Shown here: positions 1-4,519 of the stretch, piece by piece
Position numbering within the stretch: the first letter of the stretch is position 1
How the letters are laid out: each line of letters opens with the position of its first letter
DNA from: Desulfosporosinus sp.
GTDB taxonomy: Bacteria > Bacillota > Desulfitobacteriia > Desulfitobacteriales > Desulfitobacteriaceae
Length of the DNA stretch: 7,109 nucleotides
Direction: 5' to 3'
Assembly (NCBI GenBank): GCA_016278585.1
Contig: JADQBO010000275.1
Span: forward strand, 1 to 7,109
Notes under the pieces: generated by a model
Told to the model about the DNA's origin: nothing
The model's input: only the letters and a program-made list of their open reading frames with translations
Database searches by the model: none
Translations under genes and position numbers: made by a program

Positions 1-161
1 TCAATCATTCGGTTAATCATACGTAAAATAGTACTTTTCCCACAGCCCGAGGGCCCGACTAAGACACAGATCTCCCCTTCAGGAATGGAAATCGATAATT
101 GGTTAACTGCCGGCATTGCTTGACCTGGGTACTGCTTCGTAATTTGCTTTAGTTCAATCAA
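1..161 (-). CDS. Quaternary-amine (OpuC-type) ABC transporter ATP-binding protein, N-terminal part only
   Basis: This is the N-terminal 53 codons of an ABC ATPase; the rest lies beyond the left edge. The TTG start at 159-161 is chosen because AGGAGG (minus strand, 170-175) lies 8 nt upstream and because translation begins MIELKQITKQYPG, the usual opening of OpuCA/ProV-type ATPases. The Walker A motif GPSGCGKST follows at about residues 39-47, then LRMINRMI, which resembles the MINRLI segment seen after Walker A in OpuCA-like proteins. It would power import of glycine betaine, carnitine or choline through the permease encoded 64 bp upstream, and is probably in the same operon. Walker B, the signature motif and any C-terminal CBS domains are outside the window, so the exact OpuCA/OpuBA subtype and the substrate are not decided. 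The family call is firm. Confidence 0.88.
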   Translation of the reverse strand, partial: MIELKQITKQYPGQAMPAVNQLSISIPEGEICVLVGPSGCGKSTILRMINRMI

Positions 162-168
162 ATCTGAA

Positions 169-177
169 TCCTCCTCT
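169..177 (-). promoter_or_regulatory. Ribosome binding site that decides the TTG start of the ATPase gene
   Basis: The minus strand reads AGAGGAGGA here, a near-perfect Shine-Dalgarno sequence 8 nt from the TTG at 161. No ATG lies nearby in frame except an internal one at codon 16, which would remove conserved N-terminal residues. Confidence 0.75.
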
Positions 178-225
178 GCAAAACGTACTTCTGTCCTCAG
201 TTTAGACCTTCAATTAGATGAGGAT

Positions 226-882
226 TCAGCGGTTAATCCTTAATCCTTTGGGAACAATCCTTTTCTCAATCAGGCCTAGAATCGTATCTAAACCAATCGC
301 TATCACAGAAATGATCAGGGCTCCTGTAACCATCATAGGCGTATTAGAACGGACAAGACCTTCCTGAATAAATCGCCCTAAATTACGTTCCCCAATATAA
401 GTGGCTATGGCCGCAATACCGGTAGTCATTACCACAGTAATTCGAAAACCAGCAAAGATGATTGGCATCCCTAACGGCACAAGGATTTCGAAGAGAATCC
501 GCCTCGTACTCATGCCCATCCCTTTGGCTGCTTCGATCACACTGCGATCAACGTTTCTAACTCCGTCATAAACGCTGCGTATCAATGGCATCATCGCATA
601 AAGCACCAAGGCAAGCAAAGCAGACTTTCGGCCTAAACCAAACATCGGGATCGTCACTAAAATAGCAAACATAGATAAACTAGGAATACAAAATATCGTG
701 TTCGCTAACGCTAAGACCCTAGCCGCCCATTTATCGCTTTTAGTCAACAAAAGTCCGACAGGCACCCAAATCGCCAAGGAAATCCCCACTGCTAACAAGA
801 CCAACGTAAAATGATTTTCGGAGTATTCCATAATAGTCTTAGTATTCTTCATAAGAAAATCGATAAAATCCGTTAAAGTCAT
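226..882 (-). CDS. Quaternary-amine (OpuCB-type) ABC transporter permease
   Basis: This is an inner-membrane permease of the binding-protein-dependent transport family, 218 aa from the chosen start, close to the roughly 215 aa usual for OpuCB/OpuBB. About five to six hydrophobic segments are visible (near residues 25-46, 58-80, 86-102, 135-160 and 182-206). The ATPase-docking EAA loop is clear as VIEAAKGMGMSTRRIL at about 115-130, and IPSLSMFAIL and GERNLGRFIQEGL are typical of glycine betaine/carnitine/choline permeases. The frame is open further upstream, to a TTG at 930 and an ATG at 906. I chose the ATG at 880-882 because GGGGTGA sits 5 nt before it and the protein then begins near the family's normal N-terminus. 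The gene precedes its ATPase, the reverse of the Bacillus opuC order. It is the first gene after the sigma-54 promoter at 995-1011. Confidence 0.88.
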   Translation of the reverse strand: MTLTDFIDFLMKNTKTIMEYSENHFTLVLLAVGISLAIWVPVGLLLTKSDKWAARVLALANTIFCIPSLSMFAILVTIPMFGLGRKSALLALVLYAMMPLIRSVYDGVRNVDRSVIEAAKGMGMSTRRILFEILVPLGMPIIFAGFRITVVMTTGIAAIATYIGERNLGRFIQEGLVRSNTPMMVTGALIISVIAIGLDTILGLIEKRIVPKGLRINR

Positions 883-941
883 CGCCATCACCCCACATTC
901 TTTCATTTTTTCCAGGCGACCTTCCGGCAATTTTCAGAGAG

Positions 942-965
942 CGTTAAGTTACCATTAGTTTAACG
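942..965. repeat. Inverted repeat CGTTAA-N12-TTAACG in the transporter leader
   Basis: Two perfect 6-bp arms, CGTTAA (942-947) and TTAACG (960-965), lie between the predicted sigma-54 start site and the permease. The GTTTAACG at 958-965 recurs exactly at 2637-2644 upstream of the regulator gene. The repeat could be an operator or a weak RNA hairpin. It is AT-rich and short, so chance is possible. Confidence 0.4.
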
Positions 966-994
966 TAAATAATTAAAGTTAAACCTATTTGAAT

Positions 995-1011
995 ATGCAA
1001 GAATCGTGCCT
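995..1011 (-). promoter_or_regulatory. Sigma-54 (-24/-12) promoter for the quaternary-amine transporter operon
   Basis: The minus strand reads AGGCACGATTCTTGCAT. It matches the sigma-54 consensus TGGCAC-N5-TTGCA at every position but the first. The invariant GG (1009-1010) and GC (997-998) are separated by exactly 10 bp. The predicted transcription start is near 985, about 100 nt before the permease ATG at 882. The site points away from the sigma-54 activator gene (1157-2569) and towards the permease, which is the standard arrangement for an activator next to its target. It is the only good match I found in the intergenic regions. Confidence 0.85.
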
Positions 1012-1074
1012 ACTTTCAGATAATTAGGTAAACTCAACTTTAATTGCCTTTGCATCCTTCCTTTTAAGCAAAAG

Positions 1075-1091
1075 CGCAAAAAATATTTGCG
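1075..1091. promoter_or_regulatory. Candidate activator-binding site (upstream activating sequence) for the sigma-54 promoter
   Basis: A perfect inverted repeat CGCAAA-N5-TTTGCG lies about 90-106 bp upstream of the predicted sigma-54 start, where enhancer-binding proteins usually bind. The overlapping decamer AAGCGCAAAA (1072-1081) is repeated exactly at 1134-1143, about 150 bp upstream. The dyad fits recognition by a dimeric Fis-type helix-turn-helix such as that of the adjacent regulator. The role is inferred from position and symmetry only. Confidence 0.5.
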
Positions 1092-1133
1092 TAAGAAAAA
1101 CCCTCACGCCTTGCTAGACGCGCCTTCCACGAC

Positions 1134-1143
1134 AAGCGCAAAA
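1134..1143. repeat. Second copy of AAGCGCAAAA, possible half-site for the activator
   Basis: This is an exact 10-bp copy of the sequence at 1072-1081, in the same orientation and 62 bp away, just past the end of the regulator gene. Paired sites upstream of a sigma-54 promoter are common for this regulator class. This copy lacks the opposing TTTGCG arm, so it is at best a half-site. Confidence 0.35.
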
Positions 1144-1156
1144 CTTCATGGCCCGC

Positions 1157-2569
1157 CTAAGAATTATGCATCCCAAATTTTTTCATCCTGTATTGAAGAT
1201 TTTGCCGAGCTATTCCTATGGACTCAGCAGCCTTGGTAATATTACCACTATGGCTTTTCAAGGCCTCCCACAGGACTTGTTTTTCCACCTCACGTAAAAC
1301 ATGGGCTAAGGTACTAGACCCCATTTTATAGAATTCAGAAAAAGTCCCATCTTGACTGAGAAACTTCGCTCTAAGATAATGTGGCAGATGATCCACGGTT
1401 ATCACCTTTCGGCCATCCAACATGTTCATAGCGCTTTCAACAATATGCTCTAATTCACGTACATTTCCTGGCCACAAATATCTAAGGAAACGATCCTTTA
1501 ACTCAGCGCCAATCTGCACCTTATCTAATCCATAAATCCTTTGATATCGATTTAAAAAATACTGTATCAAAGCCTCAATATCCTCCTTCCGATCTTTCAA
1601 GGGAGGAATAAAAAGCGTCATCACGGCCAAACGATAAAAAAGATCCTTGCGCAAACTACCCTTACTCACTAATTCCCAGGGATCAACGTTCGTAGAACTG
1701 ATCACCCGGCAGCGCACCGGAATCTCCATCGTCCCACCAACCCGCCTCACCATTTTTTCTTGCATGACCCGTAGTAGTTTGGCCTGCAGGGCAATACTCA
1801 TACAATTTAGCTCGTCTAAAAACAAGGTCCCATCTCCAGCTTGTTGAAACAGCCCCTTAGATTCCACCGCTCCTGTAAACGCCCCCTTGGTTGTCCCAAA
1901 AAGAATACTTTCCAGTAGTGTTTCTGGAATCGCCGCACAGTTAATCGCTACAAAAGGCTCATGTTTACGGACGCTGTGATTATGAATCCCTTGAACTAGT
2001 AATTCCTTGCCAGTTCCAGTCTCTCCAAACACCAAGATAAAACCGTCAGCTAGGGCAGCTTTCTTTGCAGAAACAATCAGGTTCTGCATCGCCGAGCTGG
2101 CAGAGACGATGGATTCGAAGGTATAACGGGTTCCATTAACACTTCGATGTTCTTGCCCTTCCAGACCAATTTGATCGTGCAATTGCATCGTCTTCGTCAA
2201 TAATTCCTTAAACTTCGTAATATCTTTGCACACCGAATAGACGGCAACAACTTGGTTATCTTCTATCACCGGAAACGTGTTAGCGACAATAGTAACCTCT
2301 TTACCCTTGTTAGTAAAATAGGATTTACGTTTCTCAAGCACAGGTTCCCGAGTCAGAACCACCCTCAGGTGTTCACTGCTTTCCAAAGTGACCGCATCAT
2401 AGACTTCATTTAAATACTTACCAACAACATGTTCAGATACTAAGGCTTCTAACCCAGCCATTTCGGAATTATAGAAGATTATTTTCCACTCAGGGTCGGT
2501 AACTATGACCCCCTCGTCAATCGAATCAAAGAGTTGCCTAAAAACTTGACCCATAACATCACCAGGCAT
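1157..2569 (-). CDS. Sigma-54-dependent transcriptional activator, PAS-AAA+-Fis (RocR-like)
   Basis: This 470-aa bacterial enhancer-binding protein opens sigma-54 promoter complexes by ATP hydrolysis. An N-terminal PAS domain spans about residues 10-120 (FDSIDEGVIVTD, then VYSVCKDITKFKEL) and is likely the signal-sensing part. The AAA+ domain covers about 150-385: Walker A GETGTGKE at 182-189, the sigma-54 contact loop GAFTGA at 229-234, Walker B GTLFLDEL at 247-254, arginine-finger region LRKDLFYRL at 306-314, and WPGNVRELE at 366-374. A Fis-type helix-turn-helix lies at about 443-465 (NITKAAESIGIARQNLQYRMKK). All motifs look intact. There is no response-regulator receiver domain, so control is probably by ligand, as in the RocR group; the effector is unknown. 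The ATG at 2567-2569 is preceded by GGGAGG at a 7-nt distance. Its natural target is the promoter at 995-1011 downstream. No clear terminator follows the gene. Confidence 0.93.
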   Translation of the reverse strand: MPGDVMGQVFRQLFDSIDEGVIVTDPEWKIIFYNSEMAGLEALVSEHVVGKYLNEVYDAVTLESSEHLRVVLTREPVLEKRKSYFTNKGKEVTIVANTFPVIEDNQVVAVYSVCKDITKFKELLTKTMQLHDQIGLEGQEHRSVNGTRYTFESIVSASSAMQNLIVSAKKAALADGFILVFGETGTGKELLVQGIHNHSVRKHEPFVAINCAAIPETLLESILFGTTKGAFTGAVESKGLFQQAGDGTLFLDELNCMSIALQAKLLRVMQEKMVRRVGGTMEIPVRCRVISSTNVDPWELVSKGSLRKDLFYRLAVMTLFIPPLKDRKEDIEALIQYFLNRYQRIYGLDKVQIGAELKDRFLRYLWPGNVRELEHIVESAMNMLDGRKVITVDHLPHYLRAKFLSQDGTFSEFYKMGSSTLAHVLREVEKQVLWEALKSHSGNITKAAESIGIARQNLQYRMKKFGMHNS

Positions 2570-2576
2570 ACTCTAA

Positions 2577-2582
2577 CCTCCC
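2577..2582 (-). promoter_or_regulatory. Ribosome binding site of the sigma-54 activator
   Basis: The minus strand reads GGGAGG, 7 nt from the ATG at 2569, which supports that start over the in-frame internal ATG at codon 6. Confidence 0.7.
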
Positions 2583-2707
2583 AGTCTTCCATTTCCGATG
2601 GCACCACGTCTAGGGTAGGACACACTGTTTTACTCCGTTTAACGCTATTACTCGATAATTCTCCAACTAACGTTAATATTCCTTTATTAAAAAGCTAATT
2701 CCCTGTC

Positions 2708-2713
2708 ATTATA
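2708..2713 (-). promoter_or_regulatory. Possible -10 element for the sigma-54 activator gene
   Basis: The minus strand carries a perfect TATAAT about 140 nt before the activator ATG. The -35 region is poor: CTGGGA at a 16-bp distance is the best available. A perfect TTGACA at 2741-2746 lies 27 bp away, too far to pair. If used, the leader would be about 130 nt long and contain the GTTTAACG and TAACGTTAA motifs. Confidence 0.3.
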
Positions 2714-2767
2714 CAATAGACAATTTCCATCCCAGTTCCTTGTCAATCAAGTATTTCATATATTCCT

Positions 2768-2797
2768 GTGGTCTAATCCTTACTTGTGGTTAATTCC
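2768..2797. repeat. Near-identical direct repeats GTGGTCTAATCC / GTGGTTAATTCC
   Basis: The two 12-bp copies start at 2768 and 2786, 18 bp apart, in the gap between the FAD-subunit gene and the activator gene. They differ by a shifted base pair around the central TAAT. The outer arms TGGTCT (2769-2774) and AGACCA (2803-2808) also form an inverted repeat with a wide loop. They could be regulator sites for the activator gene or part of a weak terminator. No poly-T run makes a terminator convincing. Confidence 0.35.
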
Positions 2798-2841
2798 AAC
2801 TAAGACCAGACTATAATTCTATCCTTGCTGGAATTCTATAC

Positions 2842-3699
2842 TTATTGGAACAAGTCTTCCAGCAGATCGTAAGCTAAGCCCCGAATAGCTTGGCGTTTGT
2901 ACCCCTGAGAAGAGCGGCCTGGAATTGCCCGATCAACCACACCCGTTAAATGGTCGGCTATTTCCTCTGCTAAGTCTTGATCAACCTTCTTTCCCTGTAA
3001 TTCGCGCTCTAAGGTCTCTAAACGAAATGGAGTAAGCCCTAAAGCTCCCACGGCCCATCTTGAATTTAAAATTCTCTGATCTTTAGAATCAAATTCCACC
3101 ATCGCCGCCATATTTAAGCGAGCAATTGAAACCGCAGTGCGGCTTCCTATTTTCCCAAAGGCGCTAATCATTTGAGCATTTCCATAAGGTTTCCACAGTG
3201 GGAAATCAATCTCTGTTATTAATTCCTTCTTCTGAAGGCCATAACCATCTCTAGCTTGTAACTGGTCAAAAGTTACTCTCCGAAAACCCTGGGGTCCAAT
3301 AACACTAACCCAGGCTTCAAGGACCAGTAAAGCCGGCAAACTATCTCCCGCGGGTGAGGCGTTGGCGATATTCCCCCCTATAGTTGCTCGATTACGAATT
3401 TGCGCAGATCCAACCTGAGACGCCGCCTGGCTTAGACACCGCGCCTTCTGCCTGACGAGCGCACTCTCACTAAGTTGGGAAAAGGTTGTCCCACTCCCAA
3501 TCATAATCCTATCGCCAGCTTCCTTTATAAACTTAAGCTCAGGAATCAACGAAATATCCATAAGCCAAGCAGGCTCTATCTCACCACTTTGTAACTTAAT
3601 AACAAGATCCGTACCACCACTTAAAAAAACGACTTCCTCATCAATTCGAGAAATAGTCTCAATCCCCTCTGAAACTGTCAACGGACAGGCAAAATCCAC
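2842..3699 (-). CDS. FAD-binding subunit of a molybdenum hydroxylase (XdhB/CoxM-like)
   Basis: This is a 285-aa medium subunit of the xanthine dehydrogenase / CO dehydrogenase family. It binds FAD and passes electrons between the iron-sulfur subunit and NAD or another acceptor. The first FAD motif is LSGGTDLVIKLQSGE at about residues 26-40. The second, TIGGNIANASPAGDSLPAL, lies at about 106-124. A CO-dehydrogenase-type C-terminal domain follows and ends in AIRGLAYDLLEDLFQ. The length is normal for the family (E. coli XdhB is about 290 aa). The frame is open to a GTG at 3765. I chose the GTG at 3697-3699 because GAGGAG is 8 nt upstream and the protein then starts VDFACPLTVSEGIE, like family members. 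The GTG at 3765 would leave only about 12 nt after the predicted transcription start. No molybdopterin, iron-sulfur or XdhC maturation gene is adjacent, which is odd; its partners must be elsewhere, or it is a relic. The substrate cannot be told. Confidence 0.87.
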   Translation of the reverse strand: MDFACPLTVSEGIETISRIDEEVVFLSGGTDLVIKLQSGEIEPAWLMDISLIPELKFIKEAGDRIMIGSGTTFSQLSESALVRQKARCLSQAASQVGSAQIRNRATIGGNIANASPAGDSLPALLVLEAWVSVIGPQGFRRVTFDQLQARDGYGLQKKELITEIDFPLWKPYGNAQMISAFGKIGSRTAVSIARLNMAAMVEFDSKDQRILNSRWAVGALGLTPFRLETLERELQGKKVDQDLAEEIADHLTGVVDRAIPGRSSQGYKRQAIRGLAYDLLEDLFQ

Positions 3700-3707
3700 A
3701 CTAAAAA

Positions 3708-3715
3708 CTCCTCTC
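3708..3715 (-). promoter_or_regulatory. Ribosome binding site deciding the GTG start of the FAD subunit
   Basis: The minus strand reads GAGAGGAG, 8 nt before the GTG at 3699. It is far better placed than anything in front of the upstream GTG at 3765. Confidence 0.7.
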
Positions 3716-3784
3716 AAGGGAATACAAGTATCACTTCTCCCCCCATTTAGCCAGCTTATAGTCACTCAATCAACTGATACGTGC

Positions 3785-3812
3785 ACTATACCATTACGTT
3801 TGAAGATGTCAA
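3785..3812 (-). promoter_or_regulatory. Sigma-A promoter of the FAD-binding subunit gene
   Basis: The minus strand carries a perfect -35 TTGACA (3807-3812), a 16-bp spacer and -10 TATAGT (3785-3790) with an extended -10 TGG before it. Transcription would start near 3778, giving a leader of about 80 nt before the GTG at 3699. This indicates that the gene is expressed alone rather than as a distal gene of a larger operon. Confidence 0.75.
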
Positions 3813-3846
3813 AGTCTCTTTAATCCAAGAAACTTTTTGGAACTAA

Positions 3847-3881
3847 GGAACCAACGACCAACCGAACCGTCTCCCCGCATT
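3847..3881 (-). repeat. REP-like GGGGAGACGGTTC element
   Basis: The minus strand contains GCGGGGAGACGGTTCGGTT followed by repeated GTTGGT units ending in GGTTCC. It resembles the GGGGACGGTTC-type repeats that are scattered through Bacillota genomes and often accompany Y1-type (REP-associated) transposases. No transposase gene is present. The resemblance is from memory of such repeats; copy number in this genome is unknown. Confidence 0.4.
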
Positions 3882-3891
3882 TCTTTTCCTA

Positions 3892-3906
3892 CAATATTCG
3901 ATATTG
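3892..3906. repeat. Small inverted repeat CAATAT-TCG-ATATTG
   Basis: Perfect 6-bp arms surround a 3-nt centre, between the two REP-like elements. It is AT-only in its arms, so a hairpin would be weak. It may be a protein site or part of the same repeat cluster. Confidence 0.35.
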
Positions 3907-3940
3907 GCGCATGTATCCCTTCCTATAAGAACAAATAATT

Positions 3941-3969
3941 TGTGTTAAAAGGACCGTCCCCGTTACACA
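3941..3969 (-). repeat. REP-like palindromic element with GGGGACGGTCC core
   Basis: The minus strand reads TGTGTAACGGGGACGGTCC then TTTTAACACA. The ends TGTGT and ACACA are complementary, and the core GGAC-C-GTCC is also self-complementary, giving a nested hairpin. AACGGGGACGGTCC-TTTT is very like the widespread GGGGACGGTTCTTTTGT motifs linked to Y1/REP transposases. It is the cleaner of two such elements in this gap and may be a stranded element end. Confidence 0.55.
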
Positions 3970-3977
3970 AAACTTAG

Positions 3978-4005
3978 TTGGTCAAAAGGTATTAAAAACT
4001 ATACG
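3978..4005 (+). promoter_or_regulatory. Weak candidate promoter for the small exported protein
   Basis: TTGGTC (3978-3983) and TATACG (4000-4005) are separated by 16 bp in an AT-rich stretch, about 70 nt before the TTG start. Both hexamers are imperfect. It is the best plus-strand match in the gap, but not convincing. Confidence 0.3.
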
Positions 4006-4072
4006 TCGAATAATTAGAGTGAGTTAAAGTAAAAATCTAGCTATCACTGACTATCAGAAAGAGGGAAAAACA

Positions 4073-4447
4073 TTGAAAAAGAAACTTAGCCTTGTATTAA
4101 TCCTATTAGTTTTGATCGTATCATTTATAACCTTTGATGATCGGGTATTTTACAAGGAATTACCGATCAGTGGACCGATTATCGAACCTATCGCGGCGGA
4201 CGCCCCAAGGGATAATGCTAGCCCAATATGCAGTGTTGATTTTAGCAACGTGAAAAATCAGGCTTCAATTATGCCCTTAACGGGAGAAAAAATTGAAATT
4301 ATCACTGTGGAAAAATCTAAGAACGTAGGCATTGATGTTATCTATAAAATTGTAAAAGCACCTGATCTAAATGCCAAGCCTCAAGGACAACAAGTAGAAT
4401 TTCTCAACCTTTTCGGGTCCCCGGTAGGGTTTGTTTTAGAGAGTTAA
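4073..4447 (+). CDS. Small exported or membrane-anchored protein of unknown function
   Basis: This is a 124-aa protein I do not recognise. It starts with a TTG at 4073-4075, with GAGGG 7 nt upstream. The N-terminus is MKKKLSLVLILLVLIVSFI: three lysines and an uninterrupted hydrophobic stretch of about 15 residues, which is a signal peptide or signal anchor. There is no lipobox cysteine right after it, so it is not an obvious lipoprotein. The mature part (about 100 residues) holds one cysteine (SPICSVDF, about residue 53) and ends FLNLFGSPVGFVLES. No catalytic motif is visible. It is the only plus-strand gene, is monocistronic, and is followed 13 nt later by the strong bidirectional terminator at 4461-4519. 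The good ribosome site, signal sequence and terminator make it a real gene. Confidence 0.7.
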   Translation: MKKKLSLVLILLVLIVSFITFDDRVFYKELPISGPIIEPIAADAPRDNASPICSVDFSNVKNQASIMPLTGEKIEIITVEKSKNVGIDVIYKIVKAPDLNAKPQGQQVEFLNLFGSPVGFVLES

Positions 4448-4460
4448 CTTAAACAAGGTT

Positions 4461-4519
4461 TGTTACCAAAGTAAAAGGGATCGGACGCAATACGTCCGAT
4501 CCCTTTTACTTTGGTAACA
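4461..4519. terminator. Bidirectional intrinsic terminator, 27-bp perfect stem
   Basis: The arms 4461-4487 and 4493-4519 are perfectly complementary around a 5-nt loop (CAATA). The core GGGATCGGACG stem is flanked by AAAA on one side and TTTT on the other, so either strand presents a GC stem followed by TTTTACTTT. It lies between two convergent genes and should stop both. The right arm includes the last codons and TAA of yhbY (4506-4508), so that gene's 3' end is part of the hairpin. Confidence 0.92.

Larger units (their letters stand above)
883..1156. other. Control region between the activator and transporter genes
   Basis: This 274-bp AT-rich gap is organised like a sigma-54 control region. 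From right to left it holds AAGCGCAAAA (1134-1143), the dyad CGCAAA-N5-TTTGCG (1075-1091), AACTTTAATT (1036-1045), the sigma-54 promoter (995-1011), the inverse copy AATTAAAGTT (971-980), and the CGTTAA/TTAACG repeat (942-965). No convincing terminator for the activator gene is visible, so some read-through into the transporter is possible. Confidence 0.6.
3700..4072. other. Divergent intergenic region between the FAD-subunit gene and the small exported-protein gene
   Basis: About 370 bp without a protein gene. It holds the strong minus-strand sigma-A promoter (3785-3812), two REP-like elements (3847-3881, 3941-3969), a small inverted repeat (3892-3906) and a weak plus-strand promoter candidate (3978-4005). 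I saw no remnant of other molybdenum-hydroxylase subunits in it. Confidence 0.6.

Noticed and set aside
883..930. Upstream TTG (930) and ATG (906) as starts of the OpuC-type permease
   Set aside because: Neither has a well-spaced ribosome site, and the added residues are unlike family N-termini. The ATG at 882 has GGGGTGA at a 5-nt distance.
1075..1130. Rho-independent terminator after the activator gene
   Set aside because: The dyad at 1075-1091 has AT-rich short arms without a following T-run, and the AAGGCG copies are direct, not inverted, so no stable hairpin plus T-tract forms.
1647..1847. Plus-strand open frame of 66 codons
   Set aside because: It lies wholly inside the AAA+ domain of the activator on the other strand, has no ribosome site, and its product shows no recognisable feature.
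2599..2614. Plus-strand TGGCAC resembling a sigma-54 -24 box
   Set aside because: No GC at the required 10-bp distance and no plus-strand gene downstream.
2741..2746. Perfect TTGACA on the minus strand upstream of the activator gene
   Set aside because: The only good -10 (TATAAT at 2708-2713) is 27 bp away; hexamers at 16-18 bp are poor.
3700..3765. GTG at 3765 as start of the FAD subunit
   Set aside because: It would fall about 12 nt from the predicted transcription start with no ribosome site, and adds 22 residues absent from the family.
3877..3889. Minus-strand GG-N9-GC resembling a sigma-54 promoter ahead of the FAD subunit
   Set aside because: The spacing is one base short, which usually abolishes sigma-54 binding, and the site overlaps the REP-like motif; a much better sigma-A promoter lies nearer the gene.
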